NCBI RefSeq assembly: GCF_041677825.1
Contig: NZ_JBAYPG010000003.1
Location: 96,736-160,735 of the forward strand
Source of the DNA: Castellaniella sp041677825
GTDB taxonomy: Bacteria; Pseudomonadota; Gammaproteobacteria; Burkholderiales; Burkholderiaceae_B
Reading direction: 5' to 3'
DNA length: 64,000 bases
The stretch's first letter is position 1, and each line of letters begins with the position of its first letter. Positions 16,419 to 26,900 of the stretch are shown here, piece after piece. The position numbers were made by a program, and so were the translations under genes. A model generated the notes under the pieces. It saw only the letters and a program-made list of their open reading frames with translations, was not told the origin of the DNA and searched no databases.

Positions 16419-18728
16419 TTAGTCTTCGCGCGCAGACCACAGGCTGGGCAGCTTGATTTTCACGTCGAGCCACTTGCCCTTGCGTGCCCGGCGCCCGGCG
16501 TAGGCCGCCAGTTCGGCCGGCGTCAGGACCAGCTCGGTCTGACGCGCGCGGTAGACGCCACGCAGCACCAGGCCGCGATCATTGACTGGAGCCCATTGGG
16601 CAATGGTGTCACCGGGATCCAGGCCCATGAGGATGGTACCCCGCCCGCCTGCCGGCAACGACTTGAGTTCGGCCAGCGCTACCACCAGCAAGCGGCCCTT
16701 GCCACTGAGCAGGGCCACGGCGTGATCCCCTTCGTGCAGCTCCAGTGGCCTGAGCAGGGTTTCGCCCGCAGCCACCGTGATGAACTGTTTGCCGGCATGC
16801 TGGCGCGTGAGCAGGTCACCCAGGCGGGCCGTGAAGCCATAGCCCGAATCCACCCCCAAGAGCAGGCGCTGCGCCGGATCACCCGCCAGCACATGGACGA
16901 TGCGGCTGCCGGCTGCGAGCTCGACCATGGCCGTGATCGGCTGGCCGTCACCCCGGCCAGACGGCACCTGTGACAGGGCGACCCCGAAGCTGCGCCCCGT
17001 ATCCGACAGCGCAGCCAGATCCTGGGTGCTGCGGCATTCCAGCAGACCATACAGATCATCGCCGCTCTTGAACGCAAACTGCCCTGGATCGAGGCCATGC
17101 CCAAGACGGGTACGCAGCCAGCCCTTGCGCGAGACCACCAGGGTAATGGCCTCATCGACCACCGGGCTGTCGAGCACGGCACGCCGGGCTTCTTCGATGA
17201 GGGTGCGCCGGTCATCGCCATACTGGCGCGCATCGGCCTCGATCTCGCGCGCCATGAGCCGGCGCATGGCGCCCGGGTGATCGAGCAAGACCTGCAATTG
17301 CTGCCGATCAGCCCGTTTCTGGTCGAGTTCCTGCTCGATGCGGATACTCTCCAGGCGCGCCAGCTGCCGCAGGCGCATGTCGAGAATGTCATCGGCCTGT
17401 CGCTCACTGAGGTTGAAGCGCGTCATCAGTGCCGGGCGCGGCTCATCGGCTTCGCGTATCGTGCGGATCACCTCGTCCACGTTCAGGTGGACGATGAGGC
17501 GCCCCTCGAGAATGTGGATGCGATCCAGAACCTTGTCGAGGCGATGGCGCGTGCGGCGCGTCAGCGTACCCAGCCTGTAATCCAGCCAGGACTGGAGGAT
17601 CTGGCGCAGCGAACGCTGCCCCGGGCGGCCATCGGTATCGATGCAGACCAGGTTCACGGGCACATTGCCTTCCAGCCCGGTGCGCACCAGCAGCACGCTG
17701 ACAAATTCGTCGCGGTCGATGCGCCCGGTTCGGGGCTCGAACACCAGACGCACCGGCGCCTGCTTGCCCGATTCATCGCGTACGGCATCCAGCAGGCTGA
17801 GCACCTGCGTCCTGGTCTGCTGCTGCTCTGCCGACAAGGTCTTCCTGCCGGCCCTGGGCCTGGGATTGGTGAGTTCCTCGATGGCCTCGAGGACCTTCTG
17901 GCTCGATGTGCCCGGTGGCAGTTCGGTGACCACCAGTTGCCACTGGCCCCGGGCGAGCTCCTCGAAGTGCCAGCGCGCTCGTACGCGCAGGGTGCCACGC
18001 CCACTGGCATAGACCTGTGCAATGTCATCGGCAGTGGAAATGAGTTGCCCACCGCCCGGGAAGTCGGGCCCCGGGATCAGGGCATGCAGTTTGGCGTCGG
18101 GAAGGTCGGGCTCGCGCAGCAGCGCCACGCAGGCCCTGGCCACTTCGCGCAGATTGTGTGCCGGAATCTCGGTGGCCATGCCCACGGCGATCCCGGAGGC
18201 GCCATTGAGCAGCATGATGGGCAGACGCGCCGGCAGGCAGACGGGTTCATGCTGGCTGCCATCGTAGTTGGGCACGAAATCCACCGTGCCCTCGTCCAGT
18301 TCGTCGAGCAGCAGGCGCGAGAACGCCGTCAGGCGGGCTTCTGTATAGCGCATGGCTGCGGCGTTGTCGCCATCACGCGAACCAAAGTTCCCCTGGCCGT
18401 CGATCAGCGGATAGCGCAGGACGAAATCCTGCGCCATGCGCACCATGGCATCATAGGCCGCCTGATCCCCGTGCGGGTGATACTTGCCCAACACGTCACC
18501 GACGACGCGCGCCGATTTGACGGGCCGGGCCTGGGGGCCCAGCCCCATCGCATCCATGGCATACATGATGCGCCGCTGCACCGGCTTCTGGCCGTCGGTC
18601 ACATCGGGCAGCGCCCGGCCGCGCACCACCGACACGGCATAATCGAGATAGGCCTGTTCGGCAAAATGCGCCAGCATCAGCCCTTCTTCATCGCCCATGC
18701 CGCCAACTCCTGCGTCCTGATCCATCAT
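16419..18728 (-). CDS. parC: DNA topoisomerase IV subunit A
   Basis: The 769-aa product carries the GyrA/ParC breakage-reunion domain with catalytic Tyr128 in AAMRYTEARL and a C-terminal beta-pinwheel. Length (about 750) and a weak pinwheel motif favour ParC over GyrA. With ParE it decatenates daughter chromosomes. At the quinolone-determining positions the helix reads GDQAAYD: Gln89 and Asp93 where E. coli ParC has Ser80 and Glu84. The gene lies 25 bp after parE in the same direction, so the two subunits are probably co-transcribed. Two consecutive ATGs begin the frame. Confidence 0.95.
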   Translation of the reverse strand: MMDQDAGVGGMGDEEGLMLAHFAEQAYLDYAVSVVRGRALPDVTDGQKPVQRRIMYAMDAMGLGPQARPVKSARVVGDVLGKYHPHGDQAAYDAMVRMAQDFVLRYPLIDGQGNFGSRDGDNAAAMRYTEARLTAFSRLLLDELDEGTVDFVPNYDGSQHEPVCLPARLPIMLLNGASGIAVGMATEIPAHNLREVARACVALLREPDLPDAKLHALIPGPDFPGGGQLISTADDIAQVYASGRGTLRVRARWHFEELARGQWQLVVTELPPGTSSQKVLEAIEELTNPRPRAGRKTLSAEQQQTRTQVLSLLDAVRDESGKQAPVRLVFEPRTGRIDRDEFVSVLLVRTGLEGNVPVNLVCIDTDGRPGQRSLRQILQSWLDYRLGTLTRRTRHRLDKVLDRIHILEGRLIVHLNVDEVIRTIREADEPRPALMTRFNLSERQADDILDMRLRQLARLESIRIEQELDQKRADRQQLQVLLDHPGAMRRLMAREIEADARQYGDDRRTLIEEARRAVLDSPVVDEAITLVVSRKGWLRTRLGHGLDPGQFAFKSGDDLYGLLECRSTQDLAALSDTGRSFGVALSQVPSGRGDGQPITAMVELAAGSRIVHVLAGDPAQRLLLGVDSGYGFTARLGDLLTRQHAGKQFITVAAGETLLRPLELHEGDHAVALLSGKGRLLVVALAELKSLPAGGRGTILMGLDPGDTIAQWAPVNDRGLVLRGVYRARQTELVLTPAELAAYAGRRARKGKWLDVKIKLPSLWSARED

Positions 18729-18753
18729 CCTGCGTCCCGATCAACCATCTCTT

Positions 18754-20730
18754 TCAGACATCCACATCGGCCAGATTGCCTTTCTCTTCCAGCCAGGACC
18801 GCCGCCGGGCCGATTCACCGCGCGCCATGAGCATATCGAACATGCGCGCCGAGGCCTCGCGGCCATCGGGGCCATGCCGCACTTGCACGAGACGCCGTGT
18901 ATCGGGATTGAGGGTCGTATCCCACAGTTGCTCGGCATTCATCTCGCCCAGGCCCTTGAACCGGCTGATGCGCCAGCCCCCCTCGCGCAGCCCCTCGCCA
19001 CGCAGTTTTTCCTGCAGCACATCGAGCTCGGCCTGGTCCAGGCAATACAGCTTGCGCGCCGGGCGTTTCCCGGCGGCTGGCACGTCGACGCGATACAGGG
19101 GCGGGCGCGCCACATACACGTGCCCGGTCTTGATCAACTGCGGAAAATGCCGCAGGAACAGCGTGAGCAGCAGCACCTGGATATGCGCGCCATCGACATC
19201 GGCATCCGACAGGATGCAGATGCGCCTGTAGCGCAGGCCGGACAGATCGGCCTGATCCATCGGGCCATGGGGATCCACCCCGATCGCCACGGAAATGTCG
19301 TGAATCTCGTGATTCGCAAACAGCCGGTCGCGCTCGACTTCCCAGGCATTCAGGATCTTGCCGCGCAAGGGCAGGATGGCCTGGAATTCCTTGTCGCGCC
19401 CCATCTTCGCCGAGCCCCCCGCCGAATCGCCCTCGACCAGGAAGATTTCGGTACGCGATGCATCCGATGACTCGCAGTCGGTCAGCTTGCCCGGCAGGAC
19501 CGCGACACCCGAACCCTTGCGTTTTTCAACCTTGCGCGTGGCCCGTACCCGTGTGCGCGCCTGGCCGATCGCCAGCTCGGCAATCTTGCGGCCGTGCTCG
19601 ACATGGGCATGCAGCCACAATTCGAGCGCATTGCGCAGGATTCCACCCACCAGGCGCACGGCATCACGGCTGTTCAGGCGCTCCTTGATCTGCCCCTGGA
19701 ACTGCGGATCGAGCACCTTGGCCGAGAGCACGAAGCTGGCCCGCGCGAATACATCCTCGGGCAGCAGGCGCAAGCCCTTGGGCACCAGACCGTGCATTTC
19801 GGCAAACGACCTGACGGCACTGAACAACCCTTCGCGCAGACCCGATTCATGGGTCCCGCCCGCGGGTGTGGCGATCAGATTGACATACGACTCGCGCACG
19901 ACGGGCCCCTCTTCCGACCAGGCCACCGCCCAATGGGCACCCTCGCCGAGCGCATGGTGCTCATCATCGGCACCCACGAAATGCGCGCCCTCGAACAGGG
20001 GCACCAGCAGCGTCGAACCCGCCAGTTCTTCGGCCAGATAGGCGGGCAGCCCGCCCGCGTAGTGCCATTCGCGCTGCTGCCCGGTCTTTTCGCACGCCAG
20101 GCTGACGCGACAACCGTCCAGCAGGACCGCCTTGCTGCGCAACACGTGTTCGAGTTCACCCAGCGGCACTTTGCCCTGGTCGAAGAACCGGGCATCGGGC
20201 CAGACCCGCACCCGTGTCCCGGTGCGCTTTCTGGGCACCGAAGCCCCTTTTTTCAGGGCCTGCACCACAGCACCATCGGCAAACACCATATGCCATTCGG
20301 CACCATCGCGCCAGACCGTGACCTCGAGACGCGTCGCGAGCGCGTTGGTGACCGACACCCCGACCCCGTGCAAGCCTCCTGAAAACGCATAGGCTGCCGC
20401 ACCGTCCTTGCTGAACTTGCCGCCGGCGTGCAGCCGGGTGAAGACAAGCTCGATGACCGGCACCCGCTCCTGCGGGTGCGGGCCCACCGGGATCCCCCGG
20501 CCATCGTCCTGTACCGAGACGCTGCCGTCGGCGTGACAGGTCACGTCGATCTGCCGCGCATGACCCGCCAGGGCTTCGTCGGCCGCATTGTCGATCACCT
20601 CTTGCAGCATATGCAGCGGATTGTTGGTCCGCGTGTACATCCCGGGGCGCTGGCGCACCGGCTCGAGCCCCTTCAGAACCTGAATCGAAGATTCGTCGTA
20701 TCGTGCTGTAGTCAATGTTGCGTCCGTCAT
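18754..20730 (-). CDS. parE: DNA topoisomerase IV subunit B
   Basis: This 658-aa protein shows the GHKL ATPase motifs (DNAADEALAGHA, DDGRGIPV, GGLHGVGVSVTNAL) and the TOPRIM core (LVEGDSAGGSAKMGRD, LPLRGKILN, SDADVDGAHI). The length and lack of the GyrB insertion identify ParE. It drives strand passage with ParC, whose gene follows. The gene is divergent from trxA across a 126-bp gap. Confidence 0.96.
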   Translation of the reverse strand: MTDATLTTARYDESSIQVLKGLEPVRQRPGMYTRTNNPLHMLQEVIDNAADEALAGHARQIDVTCHADGSVSVQDDGRGIPVGPHPQERVPVIELVFTRLHAGGKFSKDGAAAYAFSGGLHGVGVSVTNALATRLEVTVWRDGAEWHMVFADGAVVQALKKGASVPRKRTGTRVRVWPDARFFDQGKVPLGELEHVLRSKAVLLDGCRVSLACEKTGQQREWHYAGGLPAYLAEELAGSTLLVPLFEGAHFVGADDEHHALGEGAHWAVAWSEEGPVVRESYVNLIATPAGGTHESGLREGLFSAVRSFAEMHGLVPKGLRLLPEDVFARASFVLSAKVLDPQFQGQIKERLNSRDAVRLVGGILRNALELWLHAHVEHGRKIAELAIGQARTRVRATRKVEKRKGSGVAVLPGKLTDCESSDASRTEIFLVEGDSAGGSAKMGRDKEFQAILPLRGKILNAWEVERDRLFANHEIHDISVAIGVDPHGPMDQADLSGLRYRRICILSDADVDGAHIQVLLLTLFLRHFPQLIKTGHVYVARPPLYRVDVPAAGKRPARKLYCLDQAELDVLQEKLRGEGLREGGWRISRFKGLGEMNAEQLWDTTLNPDTRRLVQVRHGPDGREASARMFDMLMARGESARRRSWLEEKGNLADVDV

Positions 20731-20856
20731 CCAGGCCAGAAAAAAGCACCATTTTACGAAGATAATGTTATGCTTGATGGCAACAGGCTACGGCATGCCA
20801 CGCACGGGCTGCCTGCACAATCGCCTCGTCATCGTTTATCCCAGGTTCCAAATACA

Positions 20857-21183
20857 ATGAGCGACTCCATCCAGCATGTCAGTGATGCGTCCTTCCAGGC
20901 CGACGTGCTCCAATCCGAACGTCCGGTGCTGGTCGACTTCTGGGCCGAATGGTGCGGCCCCTGTAAAATGATTGCGCCGCTGCTCGAAGAAGCCGCCAGC
21001 AAGCATCAGGGCCGCCTCACCATTGCCAAGCTCAATGTCGACGACAATCCCGCCAGTGCAGCAGAGTACGGCGTCCGGGGCATTCCCACCCTGATGCTCT
21101 TCAAGGCAGGCCAGGTCGTGGCCACCAAGGTGGGCGCCCTGTCGCGCAACCAGCTGCAGGCTTTCCTCGACGAAGCACTGTAA
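20857..21183 (+). CDS. trxA: Thioredoxin 1
   Basis: The 108-aa product has the active site WCGPC at residues 32-36 within VDFWAEWCGPCKM and the cis-proline segment RGIPTLMLF. It is a cytosolic disulfide reductase and donates electrons to ribonucleotide reductase and others. The ATG at 20857 gives the standard length; frames upstream are open but carry no family sequence. rho follows 104 bp downstream, an order common in proteobacteria. Confidence 0.96.
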   Translation: MSDSIQHVSDASFQADVLQSERPVLVDFWAEWCGPCKMIAPLLEEAASKHQGRLTIAKLNVDDNPASAAEYGVRGIPTLMLFKAGQVVATKVGALSRNQLQAFLDEAL

Positions 21184-21221
21184 ACACACCATCCCGATCC
21201 ATATCCTTCGATCCTGTGCAC

Positions 21222-21243
21222 GCAGGCCCTGCCCGGGGCCTGC
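21222..21243 (+). terminator. Hairpin in the trxA-rho gap
   Basis: GCAGGCCC-TGCCCG-GGGCCTGC forms an 8-bp GC stem 39 bp after trxA and 45 bp before rho. There is no clear T-tract. It may end trxA transcripts weakly or form part of the rho leader, which is autoregulated in other bacteria. Confidence 0.35.
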
Positions 21244-21287
21244 GGTTGTCCAGACGGTCCTTCTGTCCCCTCCTCCGTTTCCCACCC

Positions 21288-22544
21288 ATGCACCTGAATG
21301 AACTCAAAGCACTGCATGTCTCGCAGTTGCTCGAAATGGCCGCCGGTCTGGAGATCGAAAACGCCAACCGCCTGCGCAAACAGGAACTGATGTTCGCCAT
21401 CATGAAGCGGCGCGCCAAGCAAGGCGAACAGATCTTCGGCGACGGCGTACTTGAAGTCCTGCCAGACGGCTTCGGCTTTCTGCGCTCGCCCGAGACCTCA
21501 TATCTGGCCAGTACCGACGACATCTACATCTCGCCCTCGCAGATCCGGCGCTTCAACCTGCACACAGGCGATTCGATCGAAGGCGAGGTGCGCGTGCCCA
21601 AGGACGGCGAACGCTATTTCGCGCTGGTGAAGGTCGACAAGGTCAATGGCATGCTGCCGGAAGCCATCAAGCACCGGATCATGTTCGAGAACCTCACACC
21701 GCTGCACCCCGATGTCCCCATGGTGCTCGAGCGCGACATCAAGAGCAAGGAAAACATCACCGGGCGCATCATGGACATCTTCGCGCCCATCGGCAAGGGC
21801 CAGCGCGCCCTGATCGTCGCCAGCCCCAAGTCCGGCAAGACCGTGATGATGCAGCACATTGCACACGCCATCACCGCCAATTATCCCGATGCCGTGATGA
21901 TCGTGCTGCTGGTCGACGAACGCCCGGAAGAAGTCACCGAAATGCAACGCACGGTGCGCGGCGAAGTCGTCGCGTCCACCTTTGATGAACCGGCCACACG
22001 ACACGTGCAGGTCGCTGAAATGGTGATCGAAAAGGCCAAGCGCCTGGTCGAGCTCAAGAAAGACGTGGTCATACTGCTCGACTCGATCACTCGTCTGGCC
22101 CGCGCCTACAACACCGTTGTCCCGGCATCGGGCAAGGTGCTCACGGGCGGCGTCGATGCCAATGCCCTGCAACGCCCCAAACGCTTCTTTGGCGCAGCGC
22201 GCAACCTCGAAGAGGGCGGCTCGCTGACCATCATCGGTACGGCTCTCATCGAAACGGGCAGCCGCATGGATGAAGTCATTTACGAAGAATTCAAGGGCAC
22301 GGGCAACTCCGAAGTGCATCTCGAGCGCCGCCTGGCAGAAAAGCGCATTTATCCGGCCATCAACCTGAACAAATCCGGCACACGTCGCGAAGAACTCCTG
22401 ATCGCCCCGGATCTTCTGCCGAAGATCTGGGTGTTGCGCAAATTCATACACGATATGGATGATGTCGAAGCCATGGAATTCATCCTGGACAAAATCCGGG
22501 CCACCAAGAACAACGCCGAATTCTTCGACATGATGAAAAAATAA
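21288..22544 (+). CDS. rho: Transcription termination factor Rho
   Basis: The 418-aa product is almost exactly the length of E. coli Rho (419). It starts with the Rho N-terminal helical domain (MHLNELKALHVSQLLEMA), then the OB-fold RNA-binding segment (GVLEVLPDGFGFLRSP) and the hexameric ATPase with Walker A in SPKSGKTVMM and Walker B (VVILLDSITRLARAYN). It is an RNA helicase that releases untranslated transcripts. The ATG at 21288 matches the family start. Upstream in-frame sequence has no Rho similarity. Confidence 0.97.
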   Translation: MHLNELKALHVSQLLEMAAGLEIENANRLRKQELMFAIMKRRAKQGEQIFGDGVLEVLPDGFGFLRSPETSYLASTDDIYISPSQIRRFNLHTGDSIEGEVRVPKDGERYFALVKVDKVNGMLPEAIKHRIMFENLTPLHPDVPMVLERDIKSKENITGRIMDIFAPIGKGQRALIVASPKSGKTVMMQHIAHAITANYPDAVMIVLLVDERPEEVTEMQRTVRGEVVASTFDEPATRHVQVAEMVIEKAKRLVELKKDVVILLDSITRLARAYNTVVPASGKVLTGGVDANALQRPKRFFGAARNLEEGGSLTIIGTALIETGSRMDEVIYEEFKGTGNSEVHLERRLAEKRIYPAINLNKSGTRREELLIAPDLLPKIWVLRKFIHDMDDVEAMEFILDKIRATKNNAEFFDMMKK

Positions 22545-22557
22545 GCGAGATCCCTTG

Positions 22558-23898
22558 ATGAACCCCTCTTCCGTCAATGATTTCCTGTCCCGAGTCGAGG
22601 CCCGAGATCCGAATCAACCTGAATACCTGCAGGCCGTCACTGAAGTCATGCACTGCCTGTGGCCCTATATGCAGTCGCACCCCCATTATGCCGATCAGGC
22701 ACTGCTCGAACGCCTGATCGAACCCGAGCGCATCATCCAGTTCCGCATCTGCTGGCTCGATGACAGCGGGCAGATCCGCGTCAACCGGGGCTACCGCATC
22801 CAGCACAGCTCGGCCATCGGGCCCTACAAGGGCGGCATGCGGTTTCACCCCTCGGTGAACCTCTCCATCCTGAAGTTCCTGGCCTTCGAGCAGACGTTCA
22901 AGAACGCACTCACCACCTTGCCCATGGGCAGCGGCAAGGGCGGCTCGGATTTCGACCCCAAGGGCAAATCCGATGCCGAAGTCATGCGTTTCTGCCAGGC
23001 CCTGATGATCGAGCTCTACCGCCACCTGGGGCCCGATACCGATGTCCCGGCCGGCGACATCGGCGTGGGCAGCCGCGAGGTCGGTTACATGGCCGGCATG
23101 ATGAAAAAGCTGTCCAACCAGTCTGGCAGCGTATTCACCGGCAAGGGTACGGCGTTCGGCGGCAGCCTCATCCGCCCCGAAGCCACCGGCTATGGCACGG
23201 TCTATTTTGCCGAAGAAATGCTGCACCATGCCGGGCAATCGCTGGAAGGCTACAAGGTCGCGGTATCCGGGTCGGGCAACGTAGCCCAGTATGCCATCGA
23301 AAAATGCATGCAGCTGGGTGCCCGGGTCATTTCCGCATCGGATTCGCAGGGCTGTGTGATCGATCCGGCCGGCTTCACACCTGAAAAACTCGCCTGGCTG
23401 ATCGAACTCAAGAACGAACGGCGCGGCCGTATCGAAGAGTACGCCGAGCACTTCGGGCTGCAGTACGAGGCCGACCGCTGTCCATGGCACGTGCCGGTCG
23501 ATGTGGCCCTGCCGTGCGCCACCCAGAACGAACTCACGCTCGATGATGCCCGTACCTTGATAGGCAATGGTGTGCGCTGCGTGGCAGAAGGCGCCAACAT
23601 GCCCACCAGCTATGATGCAGCAGAGGCGTTCATCCAGGCCGGCGTACTCTACGCGCCGGGCAAGGCCAGCAACGCGGGCGGCGTAGCGGTTTCAGGCCTG
23701 GAGATGAGCCAGAATGCCCAGCGGCTGCACTGGACTCGCGATCAGGTCGACAGCCGCCTGCATGCCATCATGCGCGACATCCACGAAAACTGCGTGCACT
23801 ATGGTGCGCAGGGTCGCAAGGTGAATTACCTGAATGGTGCCAACATCGCCGGCTTCGTGAAGGTGGCCGATGCCATGCTGGCGCAGGGGGTGTACTGA
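22558..23898 (+). CDS. gdhA: NADP-specific glutamate dehydrogenase
   Basis: The 446-aa enzyme has the GdhA motifs GPYKGGMRFHPSVN, the catalytic-lysine region MGSGKGGSDFDPKGKSD and the nucleotide-binding loop VSGSGNVAQYA. The length and hexameric-type sequence match NADP-dependent enzymes (EC 1.4.1.4), which assimilate ammonium by aminating 2-oxoglutarate. The ATG at 22558 lies 13 bp after rho. Whether it shares the rho transcript is not clear. A strong terminator follows. Confidence 0.95.
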   Translation: MNPSSVNDFLSRVEARDPNQPEYLQAVTEVMHCLWPYMQSHPHYADQALLERLIEPERIIQFRICWLDDSGQIRVNRGYRIQHSSAIGPYKGGMRFHPSVNLSILKFLAFEQTFKNALTTLPMGSGKGGSDFDPKGKSDAEVMRFCQALMIELYRHLGPDTDVPAGDIGVGSREVGYMAGMMKKLSNQSGSVFTGKGTAFGGSLIRPEATGYGTVYFAEEMLHHAGQSLEGYKVAVSGSGNVAQYAIEKCMQLGARVISASDSQGCVIDPAGFTPEKLAWLIELKNERRGRIEEYAEHFGLQYEADRCPWHVPVDVALPCATQNELTLDDARTLIGNGVRCVAEGANMPTSYDAAEAFIQAGVLYAPGKASNAGGVAVSGLEMSQNAQRLHWTRDQVDSRLHAIMRDIHENCVHYGAQGRKVNYLNGANIAGFVKVADAMLAQGVY

Positions 23899-23925
23899 TG
23901 AATCCGCCTGATGCGCTTCGGCACC

Positions 23926-23959
23926 CATGAAAAAGGCTCCCCAGGGAGCCTTTTTCATG
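23926..23959. terminator. Bidirectional terminator between gdhA and yhdP
   Basis: A perfect 15-bp inverted repeat (CATGAAAAAGGCTCC, 4-base loop CCAG, then the complement) reads as a GC-rich core flanked by A5 and T5 on both strands. It therefore ends transcripts from either side. Its right arm contains the yhdP stop codon. Confidence 0.9.
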
Positions 23960-26900
23960 GTTTGCTCGACAGGCTGACCTCCTCGAGTTGCGGATCCTCC
24001 CAGGGGCCGGTGATCGCGTAGCGCCTGGTCATGGCACGGGCCAGGGGATCCTTCAGCAACCATTGTGTCACAAAGGCGCCCAGGCCAACCAATGGGTTCA
24101 CGGCGATGCCCGCGGCCACGGAGGCCCCGCTGGCATCGAGGTTGGGGACCACCACGGCCTGCAGATCCATGGTCTCCTCGATCACATCCGCACTGCCGTC
24201 CAGGATCAGGGTACCCACCGGACCGATCATCTTGTAATCCTGCATCCGCGCGAGGCCCCGATCCAGTCTGAGGGTGCCACGCAACTGATCAAACGGCAGA
24301 CCTTCCCGCATCAAGCCCGTGAGCGCACCCTCGAGGCGGAACAGGCGCGAAACGGACTGCAGGGAGAAGACTTCGAGCAACTTGGCCGAGCGTGAATCCA
24401 CCTGGGGAAAACGGCCTTTGTCGAGCGACAGGGTCAGTTCACCATCAATGTCCTGAACCTCTCTGCGCCATGGCAGATTGCGCCAATCGAAGTGCCCCTG
24501 AATCTCACCCTGCCCACCCACGAGCACCCCCGACCAACCGGCATGATCCATCCAGGCGCCAAGATTGTCAGTATCCATGCGCGCCTTGATGGACAAGCCC
24601 CGGTCCGCGCCCTGCAGGCGCCACACGCCGGTACCCTGCAGTTGCGTCCCGGCAGGCCCGATGCGCAAACGCCCCAGAGTCCAGATCTTGCCGGCGCGAT
24701 CCTGTTCGCCTTCCAGGGCCAGTGGCCCCAGCGCATGACCGTAGAGACGAAAGTCTTCCACCTGCAGGGTGATCGCCGGGATGAAGACGTCGTCATCCAG
24801 GTCCTGCGCGATGTCCGCCGATGGCGTGGGCAGCAGGGACCCCGTATCGCCTGGATCATCCCCCAGGCTCAAACGATCGAAATGCGCATTCACGCGCCCC
24901 TGCACCTGGCCTTCATGGGCCTGCCACTTGATGGTCCCGCGGGTCTGGTCGGAACGCAGGTTCACCGACCATTGGCCACCCTGCGCGCGCACCGCCCGCA
25001 AGGTGGCCTGATCCAGCCGTGTCCCCAGAAGGCGCAACTGATCGGCACGAACGCTGAATGCCACCAGATCAGGCCAAAGACCCGGTCCGGCATGAGGCGC
25101 CCCGGGCGCGGAAAATTCGTTGGCAATGCGATCCCAGGCATCGAGATCCACCAGGGGATAGGCCACATCGAGCGTCAGGCCAGCCACAGGCTCGGCGGCC
25201 GCGCGCCCCAGACCGATGGCAGCCTGCTCGAAATAGGGTTTCCGTGGCGCATCCGGGCGATGCGTCAGCCGCATGTCCAGTGCGCTGCCCAGTCGGACAT
25301 CCAGGCTTTCCCGGCCGTTCGCCGCGTCACTCCAGTCGATCTGCAACGGCATGGCCTCACCCAGCGGTTTGGCGAGCGGGGCGGGAAAATCGAGCTTCAT
25401 GTCCTGGAGTTCGGATTCGAGCCCCAGGTGATAACCGTGCCCCGTGCGTCGCAACAGCGCCTTCCAGGCGAGCGACCCCGAAATCCGCTGCATACCGGGT
25501 ACGTCGGCCAGCGTGCGCAGGGCGCTTGCGGCCATGGTGCCGTGCAGCTTCAGGCCGGGCGCCTGCGCCGGACCCAGCGCGCCTGTGACGTTCAACTCAC
25601 CCCCCAGGAATCGTGCCTTCAGCGGCGCCGGCATGGTGACCCCATTCTCGTCGAAATCAAGTCGCCCGGCGATGGCGTCTATCTGCGGCACTTCGGGCAA
25701 AAAGCGCACACTCGACGGCCCCGAAAACTGCACCTGCCCATGCACCTGGGTGTCGATGCTGTGCAACAGCGGTACGGTGAGAGACAGCGGCACCTGCCAT
25801 TGGCCCGTCGCCCGGGCCTCCGAAAACAGGCCCTGCAGCATGTCGCCGACTGGCGAATGCCGCATGAATGACATCCAGGTCTGGCCGCTGGCCCGGGCCT
25901 GGCCCGATACTTCGAGGGTGGTGTCGTTTTCGAGATCCGGGATGCGCGCATCGATGTCATTCAGGTGGATCCATTCATCACCTGGTGCCGGCTGCATCAC
26001 GGCACGCTCACCCTGCAGGCGCAAATCGGTCCGGTGCAGTTCTGCGCGGCCCCGGATCTGCTCGAGCAATGGCCAGCGCTCGGCAGCCGTCGCATCGGGC
26101 ACGAGATCGACCGTGGCGTTCACCAGCTGGCCTGCCAGATGAAAATCCCCAGCATCGGGCCGGTCACCGAACGGGAACTCGGCGATATCCCCCCGCAGCC
26201 GCCAATCGGCCTCGCGCAGCTCACCCTGCCTGAGGCCTTCGGCCAGCCATGCGCGTGCGTCTTCATCCACTTCGAGGGGCAGATAGCGATGCAGGGCGGC
26301 CAGTTCCGCGCGTTCGACCCGGCCGCCCAATTCGGCCTGACCGGCCCCGGGCCCGGAAGCCCAGTGGCCCTGGCCCCGGACACTGATGTCGGGATTGAGC
26401 CAGCGAAACTGATCGAGTTGCAGGATCAGATCAGGCGTTGGCCGTTCTTCGGCCACATCGACGGCAACCGTCGCGGCGCTTGCAGCATCCAGATCCGGCA
26501 AATGCCCGGTGAGTTGCCCTCGAGCCTCGATGGCGCCCAGTTGCAGGTCATGATCGAACCAGGCGGGCGCCTCGAGTATGGCACCATGGGTCCGAACCTG
26601 GAAATCGAGCGGCCCACGCAGGTGCCCCTCGCGCCCCAGGACGCGCAGCGTGGCCAGGCTTGAGCGCCCCCAGGCCTGGAGGTCTGCAACCTGCAGCCGG
26701 CCCTCTTTTTGAGGCTGCCATACCAGCCCCAAAGATTGCAACAACACCGTGACACGAGGCCCGGAGGCCGACGACTGGCCCCAGAACTGCACATCGAGAC
26801 TGCCCTTGTGCAAGGCCTGGGGCACGTCCAGCCACGAACGCCAGACGGCCGCATCGCTGCCCTGCAGGCGCATCCAGGCCTGCCAGGACGATGGCCACTG

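Noticed and set aside
17097..18830. 577-codon open frame opposite parC
   Set aside because: It is antisense to a definite parC gene, a common effect of strong third-position GC bias.
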